A DNA stretch of 64,000 nucleotides, taken from NCBI RefSeq assembly GCF_005222485.1, contig NZ_CP029078.1, positions 2,198,001 to 2,262,000 on the forward strand, written 5' to 3'. Numbering within the stretch: position 1 is the first letter of the stretch; each line of letters opens with the position of its first letter. The notes beneath the pieces were generated by a model. The model ran no database searches, was not told the origin of the DNA, and worked only from the letters and a program-made list of their open reading frames with translations. The stretch is from Streptomyces griseoviridis (GTDB lineage Bacteria > Actinomycetota > Actinomycetes > Streptomycetales > Streptomycetaceae). This document shows, piece by piece, positions 1-12,159 of the stretch. Both the position numbers and the translations under genes were made by a program.

Positions 1-100
1 TGCGGAAGTTCGCCCGGGGCGGATAGCCGCGGGGCCCGTGGGGCGGCGGAACCGAAGGGAGCGGCAACCCTCCCGCACGGTCACCCTGCCGCCCGCCCCA

Positions 101-137
101 GTTCACCTTCCGTTCATCCAGGTTGCCTACGTTCAAC
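101..137 (+). promoter_or_regulatory. PHO-box-like direct repeats upstream of the phosphate transporter
   Basis: Two adjacent 11-bp units read GTTCACCTTCC (101-111) and GTTCATCCAGG (112-122). A further GTTCAAC lies at 131-137, out of the 11-bp phase. Streptomyces PhoP binds 11-nt direct repeats with a GTTCACC-type core, and the next gene is a phosphate transporter, so PhoR-PhoP control is a reasonable inference. I did not find a convincing -10 hexamer to place the start of transcription. Confidence 0.6.
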
Positions 138-169
138 ACGCCAATGACTTCGAACGATTGCCTGGGTAA

Positions 170-1423
170 ATGGAAAACTTCTCGCTGATCCTCGCGATTG
201 TGGTAGTAACCGCACTCGCGTTTGATTTCACGAACGGTTTTCACGACACCGCCAACGCGATGGCCACCACCATCTCGACCGGTGCGCTCAAGCCCAAGGT
301 CGCGGTGGCCATGTCCGCCGTGCTCAACCTTGTCGGCGCCTTCCTCTCCGTGGAGGTCGCCAACACGATCTCCAAAGGTCTCGTCGACGAGAGCGGTATC
401 CGTCCCGAGGTCATCTTCGCCGCCCTGGTCGGCGCCATCCTCTGGAACCTGCTGACCTGGCTCGTCGGGCTCCCCTCCTCCTCGTCGCACGCCCTGATGG
501 GCGGCCTGATCGGCGCCACCATCGCCTCGGCGGGCGCCGGCGCGGTGCACGGCGACGTGCTGGTCACCAAGGTGCTCATCCCGGCCGTCGCGGCCCCGAT
601 CGTGGCGGGCGTCGCCGCGCTCCTGGCGACCCGGCTCTCCTACACCCTGGGCCAGAAGGCCGAGGGCAAGGCCGCCGCCAAGGGCTACCGGACCGGCCAG
701 ATCGCCTCCGCGGGGCTGGTCTCGCTCGCCCACGGCACCAACGACGCGCAGAAGACGATGGGCATCATCACCCTCGCCCTGGTCGCGGGCGGCGCCATCG
801 CCCCCGACTCGGACCCGCCCACCTGGGTCATCCTCTCCGCCGGTCTGGCCATCGCGCTCGGCACCTACCTCGGCGGCTGGCGCATCATCCGCACCATGGG
901 CACGGGCCTCACCGACCTCCAGCCGCAGCAGGGCTTCGCCGCCCAGACCAGCGCGGCCACCGTCATCCTGGCCTCCTCGCACCTCGGCTTCTCCCTCTCC
1001 ACCACGCACGCCGTCTCCGGCTCCGTGATGGGCGCGGGCCTGGGCCGCAAGGGCGGGGTGGTCCGCTGGTCGACCGCCACCCGGATGTTCGTCGCCTGGG
1101 GCCTGACCCTGCCGGCCGCCGCCCTGGTGGGCGCGCTCGCCGAGTCCGTGACCAACCTGGGCGACTGGGGCACCGCGGCCGTCGCCGTCTTCCTGATCGC
1201 CTCGAGCGCGGCCATCTGGAAGCTGTCCAGGCGCGAGGTCATCGACCACCACAACGTCGTCGCGGCCGACCAGGCCGAGCCGGCCGGCGTGGTGACGCAG
1301 GCGATCGCCGCCGTCATCCCGCCCCCGGCGGGCACCGTCCCCGACACCCTGACCGCCACCATCCCGGCCCCGCCCGCCACCGCCCAGAGCACGGAACCGG
1401 CCGCCGGTCCCGCCGCCGTCTGA
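170..1423 (+). CDS. pit: Inorganic phosphate transporter, PiT family
   Basis: A 417-residue membrane protein that should move phosphate (as metal-phosphate) into the cell with protons. The two internal PiT signatures are visible: NGFHDTANAMAT near residue 23 and HGTNDAQKTMG near residue 187. They mark the duplicated halves of the family, and hydrophobic segments fill the rest. The last 60 or so residues are a Pro/Ala/Thr-rich cytoplasmic tail without obvious function. The ATG follows a PHO-box-like repeat, which fits phosphate control. A small membrane protein follows 32 bp downstream and is probably co-transcribed. Length and motifs are typical of actinobacterial low-affinity Pit proteins. 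Confidence 0.95.
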   Translation: MENFSLILAIVVVTALAFDFTNGFHDTANAMATTISTGALKPKVAVAMSAVLNLVGAFLSVEVANTISKGLVDESGIRPEVIFAALVGAILWNLLTWLVGLPSSSSHALMGGLIGATIASAGAGAVHGDVLVTKVLIPAVAAPIVAGVAALLATRLSYTLGQKAEGKAAAKGYRTGQIASAGLVSLAHGTNDAQKTMGIITLALVAGGAIAPDSDPPTWVILSAGLAIALGTYLGGWRIIRTMGTGLTDLQPQQGFAAQTSAATVILASSHLGFSLSTTHAVSGSVMGAGLGRKGGVVRWSTATRMFVAWGLTLPAAALVGALAESVTNLGDWGTAAVAVFLIASSAAIWKLSRREVIDHHNVVAADQAEPAGVVTQAIAAVIPPPAGTVPDTLTATIPAPPATAQSTEPAAGPAAV

Positions 1424-1455
1424 GCCCGTCCACCCGGTAACGGAGGAACCCCGAC

Positions 1456-1677
1456 ATGAAGATCGACTGGGCGTCCCTTGGCTCCGTCTTCGGCGTCAGC
1501 CTCGTGGTCACCGTGGCCCTCGTGGCCCTGTTCACCCTCGGCATCGCGGGCCTGTCCCGCCGTGAACGGGCCACCGCGCAGGGCGGGTCGGCGCCGCTGG
1601 CCGTCACCGGCGCGTACGCCTGCTTCGCCGCCTGCGCGGCGGCCGTGGCGTACGGGATCTCCCTGATCGTCGCCTGA
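1456..1677 (+). CDS. Small two-helix membrane protein downstream of pit
   Basis: A 73-residue protein with two predicted membrane segments (about residues 9-32 and 47-70), separated by a short charged loop with Arg/Glu. GGAGGA lies 7 bp before the ATG, a strong ribosome binding site. It follows the phosphate transporter closely in the same direction, and a large hairpin follows it, so the two genes form one unit. I do not recognise a named family. Streptomyces pit genes are commonly followed by such a small membrane protein, so an accessory role in the transporter is possible but unproven. Confidence 0.8.
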   Translation: MKIDWASLGSVFGVSLVVTVALVALFTLGIAGLSRRERATAQGGSAPLAVTGAYACFAACAAAVAYGISLIVA

Positions 1678-1693
1678 ACCGCGCCGGGCGTCG

Positions 1694-1753
1694 GGCCCAC
1701 ACGCGAAGGGGTGCGGGACGGAACACCGTCCCGCACCCCTTCGCGTGTGGGCC
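1694..1753. terminator. 28-bp perfect inverted repeat, probable transcription terminator
   Basis: Arms 1694-1721 and 1726-1753 are perfectly complementary over 28 bp around an AACA loop. No U-tract follows, as is usual for Streptomyces terminators. It begins 16 bp after the small membrane gene and ends just before the B12 promoter, so it would separate the phosphate unit from the cobalamin unit. Confidence 0.85.
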
Positions 1754-1787
1754 TCGGCACACTCCTTCACCGCAGGTCAACAGCAAG

Positions 1788-1816
1788 TTGACTGCCGTTG
1801 TGCAGCGTGGTGGACT
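1788..1816 (+). promoter_or_regulatory. Candidate promoter of the cobalamin riboswitch transcript
   Basis: TTGACT (1788-1793) is followed after 17 bp by TGGACT (1811-1816). The -35 is close to the vegetative consensus. The -10 deviates at its second position. Transcription from here would start a few bases before the riboswitch core. Confidence 0.45.
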
Positions 1817-1817
1817 G

Positions 1818-1930
1818 CCGAGGCCAAGTACGGCGGCACGAGAGGAAGCCGGTGTGAATCCGGCGCGGTCCCGCCACTGTCACCGGGGTAGGAACCCCCG
1901 GGAGCCAGGAACTCTCACCGCCGGTCTCGT
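1818..1930 (+). promoter_or_regulatory. Cobalamin riboswitch
   Basis: The conserved core is present in the right order: GCCGGTGTGAATCCGGC (1848-1864), the GCGGTCCCGCCACTGT segment (1865-1880), a G/C stem, and the B12 box around GGGAGCCAGGAACTCT (1900-1915). It lies directly upstream of the B12 biosynthesis operon, so adenosylcobalamin should switch the operon off. The 5' boundary is approximate. CTCAC at 1914-1918 could pair with GTGAG at 1955-1959, which would hide the only good ribosome binding site before the operon. That pairing suggests translational control. Confidence 0.93.
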
Positions 1931-1970
1931 CGAACCAGGGCGCGGACACCCTGAGTGAGGACATATCGCC

Positions 1971-2030
1971 ATGCGCGGCACCCGACCGAAGCCGAGCGTC
2001 CCGGCCCTGCCCGACCCCGTGACCGACTGA
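1971..2030 (+). CDS. Possible 19-residue leader ORF between riboswitch and cobD
   Basis: ATG through TGA encodes 19 residues, MRGTRPKPSVPALPDPVTD, rich in Pro, Arg and Asp. A GTGAGG sequence lies 10 bp before the ATG. The stop codon is 4 bp before the cobD start, and cobD has no Shine-Dalgarno sequence of its own. Translation of this leader would therefore be a simple way to deliver ribosomes to cobD and make it depend on the riboswitch. It may equally be a chance ORF. The peptide resembles nothing I know. Confidence 0.4.
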   Translation: MRGTRPKPSVPALPDPVTD

Positions 2031-2034
2031 CCCG

Positions 2035-2979
2035 ATGCGTGCCGATCGCGTCTTCGCGTACGGCGCCGCCGCCGGCCTCCTCGGCGACCGACTGCTCGGC
2101 GATCCCCGCCACGGGCATCCGGTCGCCGTGTTCGGACGGGCCGCGGGCGCCGTGGAGCGGGTGCTGTGGCGTGACCACCGCGGGTGGGGCGCCCTGCACA
2201 CCGCCGTGTGCGCCGGTGGCGCCGTCGGCCTCGGTGCCGTCGCCGCCCGCGCCGTCCGCTCCTCCCCCGCCGCCTCCGTCGCCCTGACCGCCGCCGCCAC
2301 CTGGGCCGTCGTCGGCGGCACCTCCCTCGGCCGGGAGGCGCGCGCCGTCGCACGGGCCCTGGAGGCGGGGGACCTGGCGGGCGCGCGGGCCCGGCTGCCG
2401 CATCTGTGCGGCCGCGACCCGCAGGCGCTGGACGCCGACCAGATCGCCCGTGCCGTCGTCGAGTCCGTCGCCGAGAACACCTCGGACGCGGTCGTCGGCG
2501 CGCTGGTGTGGGGCGCCGTCGCCGGGGTCCCCGGGCTGCTCGGGTTCCGGGCCGTCAACACCCTGGACGCCATGGTCGGCCACCGGTCGCCCAGGCACCA
2601 CCGCTACGGCTGGGCCTCCGCCCGCCTCGACGACCTCGCCGGCTGGCCGGGCGCCCGGCTCACCGCCGTCCTCGCCGCCGTCGCGGGCGACGACCCGCGC
2701 GGTGCCCTGCGGGCCTGGCGCGCCGACGCGGGCGCGCACCCGTCGCCCAACGCGGGCCCGGTGGAAGCCGCGTTCGCGGGAGCGCTCGGGGTGCGCCTCG
2801 GCGGCACCCTCTCCTACGCGGGCCGCGTCGAGCACCGGCCGGTCCTGGGCGGCGCCGCGGGACGCGCGGTCACCGTGCCCGACATCGACCGCGCGGTACG
2901 GCTCTCCGCACGCGTCGGCCTGCTCGCCCTCGGGGTCTGCGCGGCCGGCCGGCTGCTGGCGAGCGGACGCCGGTCATGA
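2035..2979 (+). CDS. cobD: Adenosylcobinamide-phosphate synthase CobD/CbiB
   Basis: A 314-residue membrane-associated enzyme that joins aminopropanol (or its phosphate) to adenosylcobyric acid. CobD/CbiB hallmarks are visible: GLLGDRLLGDPRHGHPVAVFG near the N terminus, the SVAENTSDAVVGAL segment in the middle, and the FRAVNTLDAMVGHRSPRHHRYGW stretch after residue 165. Hydrophobic helices flank these. Length is normal for the family. It is the first gene after the riboswitch. The chosen ATG lacks a clear ribosome binding site, so coupling to the short upstream ORF is plausible. Its stop overlaps the cobQ start as ATGA. Confidence 0.94.
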   Translation: MRADRVFAYGAAAGLLGDRLLGDPRHGHPVAVFGRAAGAVERVLWRDHRGWGALHTAVCAGGAVGLGAVAARAVRSSPAASVALTAAATWAVVGGTSLGREARAVARALEAGDLAGARARLPHLCGRDPQALDADQIARAVVESVAENTSDAVVGALVWGAVAGVPGLLGFRAVNTLDAMVGHRSPRHHRYGWASARLDDLAGWPGARLTAVLAAVAGDDPRGALRAWRADAGAHPSPNAGPVEAAFAGALGVRLGGTLSYAGRVEHRPVLGGAAGRAVTVPDIDRAVRLSARVGLLALGVCAAGRLLASGRRS

Positions 2980-4483
2980 GGGGCGGCGGACTCCTCGTCG
3001 CCGGCACCACCTCCGACGCGGGCAAGAGCGTCGTGACGGCCGGGATCTGCCGCTGGCTGGTGCGCCAGGGCGTCAAGGTCGCGCCGTTCAAGGCGCAGAA
3101 CATGTCCCTCAACTCCTTCGTGACCCGCGAGGGCGCCGAGATCGGACGCGCGCAGGCCATGCAGGCGCAGGCCTGCCGGATCGAGCCGACCGCGCTGATG
3201 AACCCCGTGCTCCTCAAGCCGGGCGGCGAGCAGAGCAGCCAGGTCGTGCTGCTCGGCAAGCCGGTCGGCGAGATGAGCGCGCGCGGCTACCACGGCGGTC
3301 GGCGGCAGCGGCTGCTCGGCACCGTCCTCGACTGCCTCGCCGAACTGCGCGCCGGACACGACGCGGTGATCTGCGAGGGCGCCGGATCGCCCGCCGAGAT
3401 CAACCTGCGGCGCACCGACATCGTCAACATGGGCGTCGCCCGGGGCGCGCGGCTGCCCGTGCTCGTCGTCGGCGACATCGACCGTGGCGGCGTCTTCGCC
3501 TCCTTCTTCGGGACCGTCGCCCTGCTGTCGGCCGAGGACCAGGCGTGCGTCGCCGGGTTCCTCGTCAACAAGTTCCGCGGCGACGTCAGCCTGCTGGAGC
3601 CCGGCCTCGACATGCTGCACGGCCTCACCGGACGGCGCGCCTACGGCGTGCTGCCGTTCAGGACCGGCCTCGGCATCGACGAGGAGGACGGCATGGCGGT
3701 GTCGCTGCGCGGCCCCGTCCGCGAGTCGGACCTCGCGCCGCCGCTCGGCGAGGACGTGCTGCGGGTCGCCGTCTGCGCCGTCCCGCTGATGTCGAACTTC
3801 ACCGACGTCGACGCGCTCGCCGCCGAACCGGGCGTCGTGGTGCGGTTCGTGGACCGGCCCGCCGAACTCGCCGACGCCGACCTCGTGATCGTCCCCGGCA
3901 CCCGCGCCACCGTGCGGGCCCTGGAGTGGCTGCGCGAGCGCGGGCTCGCCGACGCGCTCGCCGCGCGGGCCGCCGAGGGCCGCCCGGTGCTCGGCATCTG
4001 CGGCGGCTTCCAGCTCCTCGGCGAGCGGATCGACGACAACGTCGAGAGCCGGCGCGGCCGGGTCGAAGGACTCGGACTGCTGCCCGTGCGGGTGCGGTTC
4101 GCCCGCGAGAAGACCCTCACCCGGCCCACCGGGGAGGCCCTCGGCGAGCGGGTCGAGGGGTACGAGATCCACCACGGCGTCGCCGAGGTCACCGGCGGGG
4201 ACGCCTTCCTCGACGGGTGCAGGACCGGCTCCGTCTGGGGCACCCACTGGCACGGCTCGCTGGAGTCGGACGGCTTCCGGCGGGCCTTCCTGCGCGAGGT
4301 GGCCGCCGCCGCGGGCCGCCGCTTCGTGCCGGCGCCCGACACCTCGTTCGCCGCGCTGCGCGAGCGGCAGCTCGACCGGCTCGGCGATCTCATCGAACAG
4401 CACGCGGACACGGACGCGCTCTGGCGGCTCATCGAGTCGGGCGCGCCGCAAGGACTGCCCTTCATTCCACCGGGAGCGCCCGC

Positions 4484-4487
<4 letters not shown>
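2976..4487 (+). CDS. cobQ: Cobyric acid synthase CobQ/CbiP
   Basis: A 503-residue glutamine-dependent amidotransferase that amidates carboxyl groups b, d, e and g of adenosylcobyrinic acid a,c-diamide. The N-terminal dethiobiotin-synthetase-like ATPase shows GTTSDAGKSVV and KAQNMSLNS. GDIDRGGVFAS follows, and the C-terminal class I glutamine amidotransferase domain has the nucleophile region GICGGFQLLG and a late histidine in THWHGSLE. The ATG overlaps the cobD stop, and the gene's own stop overlaps cobN the same way, so cobD-cobQ-cobN are translationally linked. In-frame sequence upstream of this ATG lies inside cobD and is not needed. Confidence 0.96.
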
Positions 4488-8133
<3,646 letters not shown>

Positions 8134-8137
<4 letters not shown>

Positions 8138-10155
8138 GTACACCGTTCCCGTTCACGGCCGTCGTCGGCCAGGACGACCTGCGGCTCGCGCTGCTGCTGA
8201 ACGCCGTCTCGCCGGCCGTCGGCGGCGTGCTGGTGCGCGGCGAGAAGGGCACCGCCAAGTCGACGGCCGTGCGCGCGCTCTCGGCGCTCATGCCGGACGT
8301 CGACACCGTGCCGGGGTGCCGGTTCGCCTGCGATCCGGCCGCGCCCGACCCGGCCTGCCCGGACGGTCCGCACGAGGCGGGCGGCGGCGAGGCGCGGCCG
8401 ACCCGGATGGTCGAACTGCCCGTCGGCGCCTCAGAGGACCGGCTGGTGGGCGCCCTGGACATCGAACGGGCGCTGGCCGAGGGCGTGAAGGCGTTCGAAC
8501 CCGGCCTGCTCGCCGACGCGCACCGGGGCATCCTCTACGTCGACGAGGTCAACCTCCTCCACGACCACCTGGTCGACCTGCTGCTCGACGCGGCCGCGAT
8601 GGGCGCGTCGTACGTGGAGCGCGAGGGGGTGTCCGTGCGGCACGCCTCGCGGTTCCTGCTCGTCGGCACCATGAACCCCGAAGAGGGCGAGCTGCGGCCG
8701 CAGTTGCTCGACCGGTTCGGGCTCACCGTCGAGGTCGCCGCCTCGCGCGAGCCCGACCAGCGGGTGGAGGTCGTGCGGCGCAGGCTGGCGTACGACGACG
8801 ACCCGGCGGCCTTCGCCGGGCGGTGGGCGGGCGAGGAGGCCGCCGTACGGCAACGGATCGTCGCCGCACGGCGGTTGCTGCCGTCGGTGCGGCTGGGTGA
8901 CGGCGCGCTCCGGCAGATCGCGGCCACCTGCGCCGCGTTCGAGGTGGACGGCATGCGGGCCGACATCGTGATGGCCCGTACCGCGACCGCGCTGGCCGCG
9001 TGGGCGGGCCGTACCGAGGTGCTCGCCGAGGACGTGCGGCAGGCGGCGCTGCTCGCGCTGCCGCACCGGCGGCGCCGCAACCCCTTCGACGCGCCGGGAC
9101 TCGACGAGGACAAGCTCGACGACACCCTGGAGGAGTTCTCCGGGGAGGGCGAGGGACAGGGTGACGGCGAGGAGCCCGACCCCGACGACGACGGGCCCGG
9201 CGGCGGTGGCGGCGGCGGGCCCGCCCCTGACGACGGCGGGCCGCAGGACGGCGACGGCGCGGCGTCCGACCGGGCCGGGGAGACGGGGCAGCCGCAGCCC
9301 TCGGACGCCGGGTCGGGCGAGCGGACGCCCGCGGCGGCCTCCGAGCCGTTCCGGACGAAGGTGCTGAGCGTGCCCGGGATCGGCGAGGGCGTCGCGGGAC
9401 GGCGGTCCCGGGCCAGGACCGAGCACGGCCGCACCACCGGCGCGCGACGGCCCAGGGGCGCGCTGACGAAGCTGCACCTGGCGGCCACCGTGCAGGCGGC
9501 GGCCCCGCACCAGCGGGCGCGCGGCCGGTCGGGGCGCGGCCTCGTGGTGCGGCGGGACGATCTGCGGCAGGCGACCAGGGAGGGCCGTGAGGGCAACCTC
9601 GTGCTGTTCGTCGTGGACGCCTCCGGGTCGATGGCGGCCAGGCAGCGGATGAGCGCCGTCAAGGGCGCGGTGCTGTCGCTGCTGCTCGACGCGTACCAGC
9701 GGCGGGACAAGGTGGGTCTGGTGACCTTCCGGGGGTCGGGCGCCGAGGTGGCGCTGCCGCCGACGTCGTCGGTGGACGCGGCGGCCGTCCGGCTCGGCTC
9801 GCTGCCGACCGGCGGGCGGACACCGCTGGCGGCCGGGCTGCTCAGGGCGCACGAGGTGCTGCGGGTGGAGCGGCTGCGCGATCCGGCGCGGCGCCCGCTG
9901 GTCGTCGTCGTGACCGACGGGCGGGCCACCGGCGGGCCCGAGCCGGTCGCCCTCGCGGGGCGCGCGGCCCGGCTGTTCGCGGCCGAGGGCACCGCCTCGG
10001 TCGTCGTGGACTGCGAGTCGGGTCCGGTGCGGCTCGGGCTCGCCGGGCGGCTCGCGGACGAGCTGGACGGGGTCGCGGTGACCCTGGACGAGCTGCGGGC
10101 GGACTCGATCGCCGGTCTGGTCAGGGACGTTCAGGGAACGAGGAGGGCCGCGTAG
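8134..10155 (+). CDS. AAA+/VWA chelatase subunit (fused ChlI-ChlD type), partner of CobN
   Basis: A 673-residue protein. An N-terminal AAA+ ATPase of ChlI type has Walker A GEKGTAKST (about residues 37-45) and Walker B ILYVDEVNLL. A long acidic, Gly/Pro/Asp-rich linker follows (about residues 325-405). A C-terminal von Willebrand A domain carries the MIDAS motif DASGSM. This is the magnesium-chelatase I+D architecture in one chain. Its position right after cobN argues that it replaces CobS and CobT as the cobalt chelatase motor. Nothing here points to chlorophyll synthesis. The GTG overlaps the cobN stop, and cobO begins on the last base of this gene's stop codon. Confidence 0.9.
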
Positions 10156-10763
10156 TGCCGCAGGGACAGCCGAGTGTCGTACCCGACGACGGTCTGACGA
10201 CCCGTCAGCGACGGAACCGTCCGCTGGTCGCGGTGCACACCGGGATCGGCAAGGGCAAGTCGACGGCCGCCTTCGGGCTCGCGCTGCGGGCCTGGAACCA
10301 GGGCTGGCCGATCGGGGTGTTCCAGTTCGTCAAGTCCGCCAAGTGGAAGGTCGGGGAGGAGCGGGCGCTGCGGGTGCTCGGCGACTCCGGCGAGGGCGGG
10401 TCCGTCGCCTGGCACAAGATGGGCGAGGGCTGGTCCTGGGTGCAGCGGGAGCTCCAGGGCGACAACGTCAGCAACGAGGAGAAGGCCCGGGAGGGCTGGG
10501 AGCAGGTCAAGCGGGACCTGGCCGCCGAGACGTACCGGCTGTACGTGCTCGACGAGTTCGCGTACCCGATGCACTGGGGGTGGATCGACACCGCCGAGGT
10601 GGTGGAGGTGCTGCGGGAGCGTCCCGGCCAGCAGCATGTGGTGATCACCGGGCGCAACGCCCCCGCCGCACTGGTGGAGTTCGCGGACCTCGTCACCGAC
10701 ATGTCGAAGGTCAAGCACCCGATGGACGCGGGGCAGAAGGGCCAGCGGGGCATCGAGTGGTGA
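10155..10763 (+). CDS. cobO: Cob(I)yrinic acid a,c-diamide adenosyltransferase CobO
   Basis: A 202-residue enzyme that transfers the adenosyl group of ATP to cobalt of the corrin. The P-loop HTGIGKGKSTAAFG lies near residue 30, and the family segments FQFVKSAKWKVGE and the DEFAYPMHWGWID block follow. Length is typical of the CobA/CobO type. The GTG shares a base with the previous stop codon, and the gene's own stop overlaps the cobB start (GTGA). It therefore sits in a tightly coupled run. An alternative GTG a little downstream (10173) would shorten it by six residues. Confidence 0.95.
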   Translation: MPQGQPSVVPDDGLTTRQRRNRPLVAVHTGIGKGKSTAAFGLALRAWNQGWPIGVFQFVKSAKWKVGEERALRVLGDSGEGGSVAWHKMGEGWSWVQRELQGDNVSNEEKAREGWEQVKRDLAAETYRLYVLDEFAYPMHWGWIDTAEVVEVLRERPGQQHVVITGRNAPAALVEFADLVTDMSKVKHPMDAGQKGQRGIEW

Positions 10764-12159
10764 GTGGTCCCGTCCCCCGGCTGGTCGTGGCCGCGCCCTC
10801 CTCGGGCAGCGGCAAGACCACCGTCGCCACCGGTCTGATGGCCGCGTTCGCGGCGCGCGGGCTCGCCGTGTCCCCGCACAAGGTCGGGCCCGACTACATC
10901 GACCCCGGCTACCACGCGCTCGCCACCGGGCGGACGGGGCGCAACCTCGACGCGTACCTGTGCGGGCCCGAGCTGCTCGGGCCGCTGTTCGCGCACGGGG
11001 CGCGCGGGTGCGACGTCGCCGTCGTCGAGGGCGTGATGGGGCTGTTCGACGGGGCCGCCGGGGAAGGGGAACTGGCGTCCACGGCGCAGGTCGCGAAGGT
11101 GCTGCGGGCGCCGGTGGTGCTGGTGGTGGACGCGTCGTCGCAGTCGCGGTCCGTGGCCGCGCTGGTGCACGGGTTCGTCTCGTGGGACCCGGAGGTGCGG
11201 ATCGCGGGTGTGATCCTCAACAAGGTCGCCTCGGACCGGCACGAGGAGCTGCTGCGGGACGCGCTGGACTCCGTCGGGGTGCCGGTCCTCGGGGTGCTGC
11301 GGCGGGCGGCGCCGGTCGAGACGCCGTCGCGGCATCTGGGCCTCGTGCCGGTCGCCGAGCGGCGGCGGGCCGCGCGGGACGCGGTGGCGGCGATGGGCGC
11401 GATGGTCGCCGACGGGTGCGACCTGGACGCGCTGCTGGGGCTGGCCCGGGGGGCGGGGCCGGTCGCGGGGACGGCGTGGGACGCGGCCTCGGCGCTCGCC
11501 GCGCTCGCCTCGCCCGCCTCGCCCGTCAGGGTCGCCTCGCCCGTCAGGGTCGCCTCGCCCGTCAGGGTCGCCGTCGCGGGTGGCGCCGCCTTCACCTTCT
11601 CGTACGCCGAGCACACCGAGTTGCTCGCCGCCGCGGGGGCCGAGGTCGTCGTGGTCGACCCGCTGCGGGACGAGCGGCTGCCCGAGGGGACCCGCGGGCT
11701 GGTCCTGGGCGGCGGGTTCCCCGAGGTGTACGGCGCCGAGCTGTCCGCCAACGAGGGGCTGCGCGCGGACGTCGCGGCGCTCGCCCGGCGGGGCGGGCCG
11801 ATCGCCGCCGAGTGCGCAGGACTGCTGTACCTGTGCCGGGAGTTGGACGGACTGCCGATGTGCGGGGTGCTCGACGCGTCCGCGCGGATGAGCGGACGGC
11901 TCACCCTCGGCTACCGGGACGCGGTCGCCGTGAGCGACAGTGTGCTGGCCGGGGCGGGAATGAGGATGCGGGGGCACGAGTTCCACCGCACGGTCGTCGA
12001 GCCGGGGGCGGGAACGGCTCCCGCGTGGGGGTCAGGACCCCCGCGCGGCGCGTCGAGGGGTTCGTGCAGGACAGTGTGCACGCGAGTTATCTGCATACCC
12101 ACTGGGCGTCCGAGCCCGGTGTGGCCCGTCGGTTCGTGGAGAGGTGCCGGACGTCATGA
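10760..12159 (+). CDS. cobB: Cobyrinic acid a,c-diamide synthase CobB, with apparent -1 frameshift
   Basis: Glutamine-dependent a,c-amidation of cobyrinic/hydrogenobyrinic acid. The N-terminal ATPase has the P-loop APSSGSGKTT and HKVGPDYIDPGYH. The C-terminal glutamine amidotransferase has AECAGLLYLC and then GHEFHRT. After PAWG (about 12023-12031) the frame goes wrong: without a shift it reads on to 12460 across cobI. One frame back gives the expected ending EGFVQDSVHASYLHTHWASEP, stopping with an ATGA overlap at cobI. The break lies at a run of five Gs (12027-12031), and a sixth G would restore a normal protein of about 466 residues. A sequencing error, a real mutation or ribosomal slippage are all possible. 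Confidence 0.85.
11516..11569 (+). repeat. Three perfect 18-bp tandem repeats inside cobB
   Basis: The unit GCCTCGCCCGTCAGGGTC occurs three times in a row (11516-11533, 11534-11551, 11552-11569). It encodes Ala-Ser-Pro-Val-Arg-Val three times, in the linker between the ATPase and amidotransferase domains. Because 18 is a multiple of three, copy-number change would lengthen or shorten the linker without breaking the frame. Confidence 0.95.
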
